NCBI RefSeq assembly: GCF_000219625.1
Contig: NC_018212.1
Coordinates: forward strand, 434,001 to 498,000
Source of the DNA: Zymoseptoria tritici IPO323
Lineage: Eukaryota > Ascomycota > Dothideomycetes > Mycosphaerellales > Mycosphaerellaceae
Length of the DNA: 64,000 bases
Direction of reading: 5' to 3'
The first letter of the stretch is position 1. Each line of letters opens with the position of its first letter. The notes under the pieces were generated by a model, which made no database searches, had not been told where the DNA came from, and saw only the letters and a list, made by a program, of their open reading frames with translations. Both the position numbers and the translations under genes were made by a program. Shown piece by piece: positions 11,454 through 22,081 of this stretch.

Positions 11454-12186
11454 GGGAGCGGGGTCGGGTCGAGTCTTCGGTACTGTTTATACAATGCGCT
11501 TCATGAGCAAAATGACACAACACTGCATGAGTTTTGTACAGAAAAGAATAGATCAAAGTGCTCGGCGAGGCAGAGGATCACATGGTAAAGGATTGGAAAT
11601 GTACTCGTATGGTGACGACGCCTCATCAAGGCTGGGATGGTGGTTCCAGAGCTGCAGCAGGGATCGACTCCGCCGGAAGTTTAAAGTCGCTGCTTAAATT
11701 GCTCAAGCCTCGCTAAGCCTTTTCATTTCCCTGTTTTGCATCCTGGTCCGTCACGCAACCGTCGGAGAGTTCGGCTCGTGCATTCTCCGGCCGCGTGTCG
11801 TTGGACTGTGCATTGGCATTGGAAAAACGATCTCGGTCTTTCTTTCACAATAGAAAGACCTGAGGATCGAGGTTGGTGTTGAGTAAGATATGACTCGATA
11901 AGACGAAGGAGGCCGGTCATGCAACGCGAGTCTTGGAGGCTGTGCGAGCTATTATGTATACGAGTCTGTCAGCCTGCAGATGGAAGCCTCGGTGGTACGT
12001 AGAGCCTCGTGTCATTGCCATCCTTCTCGTGAACACAATGATGTCTTCCTACATCATCCAGAAAGAACTGTCCAATGCCGCTTGTAACATACGCTGATGA
12101 AACCATTTGTGGCATGGAAGTGCTTCAAGCATAATTCGTAACCCCGACTCGAGCGAGCCCTTCGCAACGAGTCGATCGCCTTCCTC
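11454..12186. other. Intergenic, 0.7 kb
   Basis: This lies upstream of the C2-domain gene and downstream of POP4. No gene, RNA gene or notable repeat was seen. Confidence 0.5.
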
Positions 12187-12888
12187 TCACAAATCCAGAT
12201 CAATATGCATCTTGAACTTCCGATTCGCCCGGTCCGGCGCTCTCGTCTGGAACTGATTCCCATGCAGCTCAAACACCAGCGGCTTCCTCTTCCCTACCTC
12301 TCCACTCTTCCCCTCCTCCACCAACGGCACCTCAAACCGAAACACCGTCCCTTCTTTCGGCAAAATCTTCACCGCATCCCTCCTCGTCACCACCTCAAAC
12401 GTAAACCTCGTATCCTTGACCACAATCCCCTTCACCCCAACCCGACTCACACACCCGCTCCTCACGACCTCCATCTCCGCGCCGTGGAAGTCCGCAGACA
12501 CCAACATTGGCCCTGCACCGTTGGCGTCGACGTATGCTCTCTCGCCGTCCACGCCCAGCACGCCGCGGATGTACTCACACCAGAGTTTATGCAGCGGTTC
12601 GTAGATGCTGTACTTTTGCTGTGATTTGGGGATATTGTGCACGCCGAGGGCACGTTTTTGCTTCGCGCTGAGGGGGCGGGGTTTGTTGGACTTTCGTGCT
12701 GAGGCGGCTTTGAGAAGGCGTGCTTTTTGCCGGGCGGAGCGGGCGGTTGTGTTGGGGTCGGGGGAGGAGGGGCGGAGGAGGAGGGGCCGTTGTTGGATGT
12801 GGGTTTTGAAGATGGTTTGGGCGCGGTCGGGGGAGTGGGCGCGGGTGAGGAGGTGCGAGGCTATGTGTTCGGTGGGAGGGGTCGCCAT
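12187..12888 (-). CDS. POP4: RNase P/MRP protein subunit POP4 (Rpp29)
   Basis: An intronless 233-aa frame. The C-terminal half (about 95-225) matches the Rpp29/POP4 fold: an N-terminal helix region (YEPLHKLWCEYIRG), then a small Sm-like beta-barrel with VSADFHGAEMEVVRSGC, GVKGIVVKDTRFTFEVVTR, LPKEGTVFRFEVP and FELHGNQFQTRAPDR. The basic N-terminal half with SAKQKRALGVHNIP is typical of the eukaryotic proteins. POP4 is a shared protein of nuclear RNase P (5' trimming of pre-tRNA) and RNase MRP (pre-rRNA cleavage) and helps bind the RNA core. Length is normal. It is divergent from the GH47 gene on its right, and the two share an intergenic region of 425 bp. Confidence 0.92.
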   Translation of the reverse strand: MATPPTEHIASHLLTRAHSPDRAQTIFKTHIQQRPLLLRPSSPDPNTTARSARQKARLLKAASARKSNKPRPLSAKQKRALGVHNIPKSQQKYSIYEPLHKLWCEYIRGVLGVDGERAYVDANGAGPMLVSADFHGAEMEVVRSGCVSRVGVKGIVVKDTRFTFEVVTRRDAVKILPKEGTVFRFEVPLVEEGKSGEVGKRKPLVFELHGNQFQTRAPDRANRKFKMHIDLDL

Positions 12889-13313
12889 TGCGGTGGTGGA
12901 GAAATGGTTACATGGTGGTGTGGTTAGGGTGGAGGAGAGGGCGATAAAGCGAAGAATGGAACAGCGGACCTGGAATCTCTAATGCTGAGTCATCATGGAG
13001 GTTTTGGTGGCAGCGGATTTCTCGTTCTTCTGCTGACAACGGCTTCTGCATGGAGATCTAATTTAGTCTTGCATTGCTTGATCGATGAGGATTGTCAATT
13101 CTGGCCGACGGTCTGTACTCGAGCCTGCCATTCTCAAAGAAGGAGCAATGCTCTCCAATAGCTCGTATTCGCCAACGGATATCCGAGCTTGAGTGAAGCC
13201 GAACTCAGGAGTACTACCTCAGGATTGCGAGCCTCTCGCCAACACGCGTTGAATTTATTCACCTCATGATTATCCTTTCATCCTAATGCAATCGAACGTT
13301 CACCGGCGTCGCC
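12889..13313. promoter_or_regulatory. Shared POP4/GH47 intergenic promoter region
   Basis: A 425-bp region between divergent start codons. No gene is seen. The promoters of POP4 and the mannosidase must lie here, but no individual element stands out. Confidence 0.4.
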
Positions 13314-15247
13314 ATGATCACAATGCCGTTGTTCGGTCGCTCGACCACGATAGGCGTGACAGGCATCATTCTTTTCATACTCCTGCTGCACGTCAACCTC
13401 TTCCGATCACCACATAGCCAGCCTGGACCTGCATCATTACAATATACAGATGGCGTATATCGATTGCCAGCCAAGAGTGATCCGGAGAAGTTCGACTGGG
13501 CACGAAGACCGCAGCTACATCCAGTGCAGCAGTATTTACCCCTCCCAGTTCACTCCGGAGCGGAATTACCAAAAGTCCAATATGTTTTTACCGAGAAAGA
13601 AAGTTCGATACGTGCAGCGGAACGAAGACAACGTCTTGCTGAAGTCAAGTTCGCGATGCAACGCAGCTGGGATGCGTATCGTCGACATGCATGGCTGGCT
13701 GATGAGTTGCTTCCTGTGAGTGGAGGTAATAAGACTGCATTTGGTGGCTGGGCTGCAACGTGAGTATTGTATTGCATCACGCGAGAATCTCCGAACTGAT
13801 CTGATTCAGACTCGTGGACTCCCTGGACACGCTGTGGATCATGGACCTGAAAGAAGAATTCCAAGAAGCCGTCGACAGCATCGTTCAAATCGACTTCACA
13901 GCAACAACGCAGAAGTCCATCAACGTCTTTGAAACAACAATCCGCTATCTCGGCGGCTTCTTATCCGCCTACGACCTGTCCGACGACAAAAGACTCCTCG
14001 ACAAAAGCCTCGAACTAGCAGACATGCTCTACGCCGCCTTCGACACCCCAAACCGAATGCCGATCCTGCGGTGGGATTTCCACGCCGCTCGTAAAGGCGA
14101 GGAGCAAGTCGCATCCGACCACGTGGTACTCGCAGAGATGGGCTCCCTCTGCCTCGAATTCACCCGCCTCTCCCAAATCACCCGCGACCCGAGATGGTAC
14201 GATGCCGTGGCCCGCGTGATGGACGTCTTCCGAGACCAGCAGTACCAGTCGAATATCCCTGGAATGTGGCCGCTGATCGTCAACGGACGGGATATGGAGT
14301 TCTTCTCCAAGCATTCCAGCCAGGTGTTCTCGATTGCTGCGTTGGGGGACTCGGTTTATGAGTACTTGCCGAAGATGTATGCTCTGCTGGGAGGGTCGGA
14401 GCAGTACGCCGCGATGTTCAATGGAGCGATGAATACGTTGATGAAGCACTCGCTGTTCAGACCGATGACCAAGCAGGGAGATGTGGATGCTCTCGTGCCT
14501 GGCGCGCTGAGATTCCTGGAGGAGAAGATCACGGTTCAAGCTGAGCTACAGCACCTATCGTGCTTTTCTGGCGGCATGTTCGCGCTAGGTGGGAAGTTGC
14601 TTCAGAATGACAGCTACGTCGCCATCGGCCGCAAGCTGACTGATGGATGCATTTGGGCATACGACAACTTTCCCACAAAGATCATGCCAGAGGTATCCAA
14701 CGTCGTGCGATGCAAAGACGACGCCAGCTGTCCCTGGGATGAAGACGAATGGAACCGCGCCGTATACGATCTCGCGCCTTTCGAGATCAAGGACTCCACG
14801 AACTCTTCGGAACTGATCAAGAACAATCGCTTACCACCAGGTATCGCTAGTATCCCCGACCCGGGCTATCGACTACGACCCGAGGCCATCGAGAGTATCT
14901 TCATCAACTACCGCGTCACCGGCGATGAGTCCTTGCAAGATACGGCTTGGAGTATGTTCAAGACCGTGTATGCGCACACGCGGACGGAATTTGCGCATGC
15001 GGCGATGAAGGATGTTACGAATGGGACGGCGCCGATGGAGGATAGTATGGAGAGTTTCTGGTATGTGAGATGGTGCGAGCGTGATGGGGAGGCGTTGGAA
15101 GCTGACTACGACTTTCACAGGACGGCGGAGACGCTCAAGTATTACTACCTTGTGTTTTGTGAGCCTGAGTATGTCAGTCTGGATGATTATGTGTTTAATA
15201 CGGAGGCGCATCCGTTCAGACGGCCGGAGTATGTTCGTGGAGGGTGA
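13314..15247 (+). CDS. GH47 alpha-1,2-mannosidase, type II membrane protein
   Basis: Exons 13314-13759 and 13810-15247, joined over a 50-bp GTGAGT...CAG intron with a CTGAT branch point, give 627 aa. The junction restores the family signature GGWAATLVDSLDTLWIMDL. A single N-terminal membrane anchor (TTIGVTGIILFILLLHVNL, residues about 10-28) follows a short cytosolic tail. The catalytic domain then fills the rest of the protein: FETTIRYLGG, GDSVYEYLPKMYALLGG, RLRPEAIESIFINYR, MEDSMESFWYV and the terminal FNTEAHPF. These contain the acidic residues of the class I mannosidase active site. Family members remove alpha-1,2-linked mannose from N-glycans in the ER or Golgi using bound calcium. Whether this one is the ER or Golgi enzyme, or acts in glycoprotein degradation, cannot be decided from sequence. 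A second GH47 gene lies at 32.7 kb. Confidence 0.93.
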
Positions 15248-15984
15248 TGGATGGAACAGAAGGCGATTCCTGCGAAATTGAGTTGAGCAGGAAGACTCAC
15301 GCCGAGACGAAAGAACGACGATGTACGCCATGGGCCGTCCGTCCAGTAAATGAAGAGTCTTGAAGTCACTCCGGGGCTCGCCCGACTGGTAAATGCGAAG
15401 AGTGGAGCTGGGGAGAGGTGCCAGACAGATCGATTTGGACACCATTCTCACAATGGCTTGGACGAGGCACTGGGACAGGAGACCTGCTTCTGGGCGTGTA
15501 AGGCCAGGCACCGAGCCTGGTCTGAGTCGCGCGAAGGCATGACACTTCGGGAGTCCATTGTGAAATATCAGCCAAAGCGGCTTCCAGATAGTAGCATCAT
15601 TGTTGGTGGAGATGGACGTGGACTCGCGGAGTCTAGCTCGACGAGCGTGATTGAGAGGACGATGAATACTAATGTCGTCCTTCGATTGATATGTCTCGAT
15701 TGTGATCAGTCTGGTTGCGTCCATTCGATCTTCACTCATATCTTCCACGGGTAAACTTCGGCACTAGCTTGACGCGCGACACCGAGCTGCCTTGAGCTTT
15801 GGCAAGTGCATGTTTCTGGAGCTTCATCAACAACCTCACCATAACACAGCTCCCCGGACATCGCCATCACACCTTTTGACGCCTCATAACGAGACCGTGC
15901 ACTCTATCACACCGAATACATTGAAACAGACAGCACGGTCCCGACACCGCGCTCCGCACTCGACGCCTCTCACAACCCGCAGCC
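15248..15984. other. Intergenic, 0.7 kb
   Basis: This lies between the 3' end of the GH47 gene and the PRE10 start. The minus-strand open frame over 14873-15748 overlaps the mannosidase exon and is a shadow. No other structure was seen. Confidence 0.5.
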
Positions 15985-16985
15985 ATGGTATGCAATGCTA
16001 TCACATGCAATGACTTCACGATGTGCCATCACCTAATACACAATGCGTAGACGTCGATAGGTACAGGCTACGATCTCTCCAACTCCGTCTTCTCCCCCGA
16101 TGGTCGCAATTTCCAGGTCGAATACGCAGTCAAGGCGGTAGAGAATGGTGGCACCGCAATTGGTATCCGATGCAAAGATGGAGTCGTGCTCGCATTGGAG
16201 AAGTTGGTTTCAAGCAAGCTGTTGAAGAAAGATGCGAACAAGCGGATAGCCACGATTGACAGACACATGGGCGTTGTAAGTGCTATCTCCTGCAATATAT
16301 CACCTGCACAAACACTGACTCTGACGATCTCCCTCAGGTTCACTCCGGCCTCCTACCCGATGGTCGCCACTTCATCTCCCGCGCACGAGACGAGGCCTCC
16401 AGCTGGCGCGGCACCTACAAGGCTCCCATTCCCGTCGCCTCGCTCGCCAACCGCATGGGCGCCTTCGTCCAAGCATACACCCTCTATTCATCCGTACGAC
16501 CCTTCGGCATCACGGCCATCGTCGGAGGCTGGGACGCAGAGACCGAGATCGACGTCGACGGTGTGGTGGGCAGCGGGCCAAAAGCCGGCTCAGGCGGAAA
16601 GACGGCGGGTGTCAAGGAAGGCGGACCATACCTCTACATGATCGAGCCGTCAGGATTGTACTGGGGCTACTACGCCGCAGCGACGGGCAAGGGACGACAG
16701 GCGGCCAAGTCGGAGTTGGAGAAGCTCAAGCTGGATCCTAAGGAGGGTAACTGCTTGACGCTGGAGGAGGGAGTCAAGGAGGCGGCGAGGATTATCTATG
16801 TGGCGCACGAGGATAGCAAGGACAAGGACTTTGAGTTGGAGTTGACGTGGATCAGCGCGGTCAATGGTCCGACTAAGGGACGGCATGAGGAGGTGCCAAA
16901 GGCGATGAAGGAGGAGGCTGAGAGGCTTGCTAAGATTGCGCTGGAGGGTGAAGATGAGGAGGAGGAGACGAAGATGGAGGAGTAA
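15985..16985 (+). CDS. PRE10: 20S proteasome subunit alpha7 (PRE10/PSMA3)
   Basis: Three exons: 15985-15987 (only the ATG), 16051-16275 and 16338-16985, giving 291 aa. Intron 1 (63 bp, GTATGC...TAG) splits directly after the start codon. Removing it yields [20 protein letters not shown], the proteasome alpha N-terminal signature characteristic of the PRE10 subunit. Intron 2 is 62 bp, GTAAGT...CAG. Downstream motifs are [58 protein letters not shown] and the acidic tail [11 protein letters not shown] typical of this subunit. An insert of about 25 residues ([19 protein letters not shown] region) lengthens a surface loop relative to yeast. The protein is a structural member of the outer ring of the core proteasome, in nucleus and cytosol. 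No alpha subunit is catalytic. Confidence 0.95.
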
Positions 16986-17312
16986 ATGCTGTGATGGCAT
17001 GCTGGCTTGACTGGCTCGTCAAAATCTCCGAACTGAGCATGACATCCGCATGCGCCAAGCTGGCTGCAACAAGAGCGTACTGGCACAGACTCCTCGAATG
17101 CTGCAATGAGAACATAGACACCGGTTCCTCTTTCACGATTGCTTGTTCTCCAATGGCTTGTGGCCCTTTCTCTCGTGAGAGAGTGCATCGCAGGGAACAA
17201 GCTCAAGAGCATCATGTACGCTGTATAATACTATTCGTTGTCTATGTCTATGCACGATGTATAGATCTCCCTTCACCTAAGATGTTGAACAAAGGAGACT
17301 GAGATTAGTGCA
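16986..17312. other. PRE10 3' flank
   Basis: 327 bp of normal base composition between the proteasome gene and the retroelement, presumably holding the PRE10 3' UTR. No gene was seen. Base composition changes abruptly near 17310. Confidence 0.5.
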
Positions 17313-17526
17313 TGTTATTAAAGGATAGTGCGCTCGGTCTAGACTTCCTAAGGACAAAGGAAGATACTAGATGCAGACGACAATACGAAGGACGATATTA
17401 AAGGTTTAGCATATACTAAAGGGTATAAAAGAACACAACGAAGGTATTATAGCTAGTCTTTACCCCGTAGCTTCTAAATTAAATTACCCTTCCTATATGC
17501 AACTTTCTAAGCTATAACCTTTTAAT
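17313..17526 (+). repeat. Probable 5' LTR of the copia element
   Basis: It begins TGTTATTAAAGG and ends near CCTTTTAATA, imperfect inverted termini of an LTR. It holds a TATA box (TATAAAA at 17423-17429). It is followed at once by the primer-site sequence. The right edge is accurate only to a few bases, because RIP has altered it and there is no second LTR to align. Confidence 0.6.
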
Positions 17527-17539
17527 AGGTTATAAGCCC
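17527..17539 (+). other. Primer-binding site, initiator tRNA(Met) anticodon-loop type
   Basis: AGGTTATAAGCCC matches GGGTTATGAGCCC, the complement of the initiator tRNA anticodon region, with two G-to-A changes. One of these is the TpG-to-TpA expected of RIP. Copia elements are known to prime from an internal half of this tRNA. It sits directly after the LTR, as required. The tRNA sequence was recalled rather than compared with this genome. Confidence 0.6.
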
Positions 17540-18497
17540 GGGACCGCTTCTACTATAAACTAACCTTAGCTACTAACAATAAACCTTTAGTATAAGTACT
17601 AAACTACCTAACCCTAGTATGCTTAATGCCGTAGAGACCGGAGTCTCCCTCTAAGTACTCCGAGGACTAAATAACATACTTCGCTAGGTCCGAGACTTCT
17701 AAGTTGTCGTATAAGCTAAAGGCCTATAGGACTACTTCTCTAGAAGGGCAGAAGTCTACGATAAGCTAGACCTAGCTATATATAGATTTAACGGTAAAAC
17801 TACTACTAATACACCTAACGATAATAAAATTTAAATCGTCGAGAACCTAATAATTACTAAGATTAGGGTATCTAGAAAGAAAAAGACCCGCGTATCCTTA
17901 CTACTAGACGACTTTGTAGTAGTAGAAACAGACTCTAATAGTAAACCTATGCCCTTATTATCTAAAAAGACTACCCCCGATGCTTCTACCGCTAGCTATC
18001 GACTTACTATATATAAGTTCGCCCTTAATATATACGAGAAGTTTAAGAAACAAATAGGACTAGTAATAGTACTCCTAGTCTTCTAGGTCGACCTATCTAT
18101 CCGTAGTAGACTACTCGGGTTCGAAGACCCCTTTATCGCCTTCTAATAGATTAAGCTATAGTACTCCCTAACCCTAGTCCGCGCCTATAAACTTACCCGC
18201 TTAACCTTCGAAAGGCTTAGTATTCTAAACTCTCGAAGTATATAGAACTATATTAATAACGTAGAATATGTACAACTAGATATTAAATAATATAGAGCTA
18301 CCTACGATAATAAGATAGTTATTAACAAACTTATTCGAGGCCTCGGCGGAGAATATAAAAGTTTCGTTAATTAGTATTATTTTTTTAAAGACTCTACTAG
18401 ACAAGATCTAGACCTACCTACCGTTATTTATTGCCTACTTACTTTTAAGTCCGATCTCTAAGAACATAAGGCTCGAAGAAAGAATATTAATACTTTT

Positions 18498-18510
18498 ACT
18501 AAGCCCTCTC
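18498..18510. repeat. Target-site duplication, left copy
   Basis: ACTAAGCCCTCTC, identical to 19302-19314. Together the two copies mark one insertion event inside the copia gag region, upstream of its zinc knuckle. Confidence 0.85.
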
Positions 18511-19301
18511 GGTCGGCGACGAGGAACACCTGTACGTGGTGCCGGCTACGAACCTGCGACGATACCGTCGTTGCAGAGCCAAGTTTCCTCCGGAGGATTG
18601 GAGAGGCCGTCGATCCCTCTTCCCTTACAACAATAACACGACCTGGAGGCACGCCTCCCCTCGAAGATACAAGCTACAGAACGACAGTACGATTCGAACG
18701 AACAGCTCTCTACGCTACGAACGAGAAGAAGAAAGAAGCAGTCCACTCTGCCCTATACGCGCACCTCCTCGAAATCCGAATCGAAATCGCATGTCCCTTC
18801 TCTAGAGACTTCGTCGCCCTCGAAGGAAGCATACATGCACTTTAAAGAGCTAGAACTCGGTGGAATCTACAACTCTGCGATCAACCTGCGTAGCTATATG
18901 CGCTAGAAGGCGGCATATAGTTCCACAAAGGCATATTGAGGACAAGAGAAGGCAGCGAGTTGGACAGCTGCTTTTTGCGCCTTGCGCTGCATCTCTTTCG
19001 AATTCGCAGCGTGTGTGCGAAGCGGAAGGATCCGCTGAAAATTCTGCAAAAAGCTTGGCGCGAAAATTCTGCAGCCCCGGCTGCACGACACTCGTTGGAT
19101 TTCCTTTGTTTTGCGCTGCTTTTGAAGTCCTTCGGTAGATTCTGCTTTGCAGATTCTACCTTAGGCACGGGGTTTTCCCCTAAGGTCAAAGAATACCGAA
19201 AGAATTTGATTGTAAATAGATCTACTGCCTTGCGCGCAAGGCCGTCCTACATAGTCTTGGACTCCGAAAGGACGTAAATGGAACAAACAAACAAACAACA
19301 A
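18511..19301 (+). mobile_element. 791-bp non-LTR/SINE-like insertion nested in the copia element
   Basis: Exact 13-bp direct repeats (ACTAAGCCCTCTC at 18498-18510 and 19302-19314) bracket a segment whose base composition is normal for the genome and full of CA and TG, unlike the RIP-bleached DNA around it. The segment ends in an A-rich ACAAACAAACAA tail next to the right-hand repeat. A long target duplication plus a simple-repeat 3' tail is what target-primed reverse transcription leaves, so a SINE, a truncated LINE or another non-autonomous retroposon is likely. No coding frame with a recognisable domain was found, and no convincing pol III box A/box B pair. Its 3' third has strong hairpins, including the perfect palindrome GCCTTGCGCGCAAGGC. 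Confidence 0.78.
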
Positions 19302-19314
19302 ACTAAGCCCTCTC
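19302..19314. repeat. Target-site duplication, right copy
   Basis: The second copy of the 13-bp repeat, directly after the ACAA-type tail of the insertion. Beyond it the copia sequence resumes. Confidence 0.85.
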
Positions 19315-22081
19315 TTAGGTCCGGATACTAACTAAGGCAATATAATACCTACGGTAAGAAAGGACATACCGACGAGAGATACTAGCAGACTTACCCTAAA
19401 CTTAAACTATCTATAGAAGAGTTTAAAGCGTAGAAAGACCGGCAATAGCGTCGCCCCTAGATTAAAGCTCTATCGCTAGGCCCCTAAAGACTTCTTACTA
19501 TAATAGAGACTAATGCTACTCTCTTCTAATACACTCTCGATACTAAAACATTCTAGAATAGAAGTAAGACTACTATATCCCCTACTATTTACTACGCTAA
19601 TATCCCTATCTAGGTAAATAGGGATAGAAAGCTAGTAAGGTAGGATGCATTAGGCAATAGTTCTAATAAAGAAGGAAGAGAGTATATACTAGTCTCTAGT
19701 TATTCCGACTATAATAGATAGATTTTTAATTCTAGAGCGAACACCTACGTAGTAAATAATCTAAAGTAGTTCTTAGAATATTTCTAATTTAATATAGAAA
19801 TTGCTATAGCCGGTAAGGACCGAACCGTAAAGATCCTCGGAGGAGGATCTGTCTACCTTACTATATAATAACTCCGATAAGAAAGATAATAATAACGATA
19901 ACGAAGATAGCGACGGAAAATACGCCGGAGACAAATCCGAAAACCTACTAAAAGACGATAACGAACAACTAGACAAAAATAGAACCGGTAACGGCGATTT
20001 TAGTAATAACGATAATAGGTATACTAAGACTAGCAAATATTTAAGATAGCATAGTAACTAAGACGATAATTACTTTATACTACTTAGAGTAGGTGTTAAT
20101 ACTCGCCTACGACGACGGAACATTACGTTCGAATCTAAAAGCCTAATACCTATAGAAAGCTACTACGTACTCTATAAGGTCGCACTATCTCTTAGGCTAC
20201 TATATACGTTCTAGGGCAAACTTACCTAGGATTAAACAAAATGTATACTAGTCGAGCCGAGACCGCTATATACTACGCTACTATTATACTTAATATTCCT
20301 TATATGTTCTAAGGAGTAACCTACCTAAAGGATTCCTCGCGGTATAAAGTAACATATACCTAAGCACGATTTAGGAATAAATATCTTATAAAGAATGTAG
20401 GAATAATATCCTATAGATCCGTATACGTTGCAACCCTAGATAGAATATTGCATCCCTAATACTAGAAAGAGAGTACTTACTATATATACATTTAAACATA
20501 ATTATGTCTTTAAACCGCAACTCTATACTCTACGACCTGCACTTAATAAATTATGCAATCTGTATAGCTAAACTCTTACTACAAACCGAACTACGAACCG
20601 TAAGAGAAGTACTTCTACGACCTAACTTAAACGAATAGGTAGCCGCCTTCTAAAACGAATACGATAGTCTTATAGATAACACTATATAGACTGTTGTTAA
20701 CCGACTAACTTATTAATATGTTATTAGTAGTAGATAGGTATACAAACTAAAACTTAAACCGATAGGTAACGTTATAAAATATAAAGCTAGATTTGTTGCG
20801 AGAGGATTTAAATAGGTACATAGCATTAATTTTAACGAAACTTTTGCCGGCGTTATTAAACAACCCTCTTATAAGCTACTCTTCGCACTTTAAGCCTACT
20901 ACGGATAGGAATACTACTAACTCGATATTAAAACCGCCTTCCTTTACGGACTAATCGAAGAAGATATATACCTCGAACTACCTAAGGGTTTCCTAGAAGC
21001 AGCCGGCAAGTACCTAAAACTAAACCGAGCAATCTACGGATTAAAGTAAGCTAGACGAGTATAGTATCTTATACTCCGGTAAGAACTTAAACGGAATAGC
21101 TAGATTATATCGGAATACGACTCCTTACTCTTTATCTACCCCGATAGACTCTACCTTACTATATACGTAGACGACCTTAACATCTTCGGATCGAATAAAG
21201 AAGCTATATAGAAAATAAAACTTATACTACAAAAACGATTCGAAATGTCTAATCTCGGATAATACGTATACTACCTCGGCATATATATTTAGATTATACT
21301 ATACGGAACCTACCTACATTAGGCTAGCTATGCATAATAGATAATTAACCGCTTCGAACTCGGCGGACAGAACATACTATTAATACTAGTTAATATTACT
21401 ACTTAACTTACGAAGAGTATATCCGAAACTACTTAACGCGATTTCCTCTAAAAATACTAAGCAATAGTCGGATTAATTAACTACCTCTTAACGGTTTCCC
21501 GACCTAATATTACCTACGGAGTAGGACTCGTAGCTAGGTATATGTCGAATCTAAGCGATAATTATATAAAGGCTATTAAACGAATCTTCGTATACGTAAA
21601 AGGAACTCTCTACCTCGGACTCTACTTTAAGAGAGGAAAAGGGAAGCTCGTACTTTAGGGATAGTATAATAGCGACTAGGCAAACTGCACCGATACTATA
21701 TAATTAATAAGTAGATAGATCTATACAATTAGGGGGAGTCTAATCTCCTAGAGCTCTAAAAGATAGAAGACTATTATATTGTCGAGCTGCGAAGCCGAGT
21801 ACATATTCGCGACAGAATGCACTAAGGAATCGATATAGCTACGCAATGTTATCTAAGAGATAAGACTATTAGAAGTCGACACCTCCGCACCTACGCTAAT
21901 TTTTATCGACAACAATTCTGCAATAAAGCTCTCTAGAAACCTAGAGTTCTACGCGAGAACTAAGTATATTACCCTCCGCTACTACTTTATTCGGGAGCAA
22001 ATAAACGAGGGCACTATAGACCTACAGCGTGTTAACACTAAGGACAACATTGCAGACATACTTACCAAGGGACTCGCTCGA

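Larger units (their letters stand above)
17313..22079 (+). mobile_element. Degenerate, RIP-mutated Ty1/copia LTR retrotransposon, 3'-truncated
   Basis: The element reads left to right. Recognisable parts are a 5' LTR, an initiator-tRNA-like primer site, a gag zinc-knuckle position (19341-19382), reverse transcriptase (about 20740-21250, with YVDD at 21164-21175 and LDIKTAFLYG, YLELPKGF and LNRAIYGLK upstream) and an RNase H end (NTKDNIADILTKGLAR, up to about 22079). The gag-pol order with reverse transcriptase close to the 3' end is that of copia-type elements. Stop codons are dense and sit where Gln or Trp is expected (CAA/CAG to TAA/TAG, TGG to TAG). The zinc-knuckle Cys positions read Tyr (TGY to TAY). 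CpA and TpG are almost absent over long stretches. These are the marks of repeat-induced point mutation. The zinc-knuckle and RT blocks are in different frames, so indels are also present. No 3' LTR follows. It cannot encode active proteins. Confidence 0.92.
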
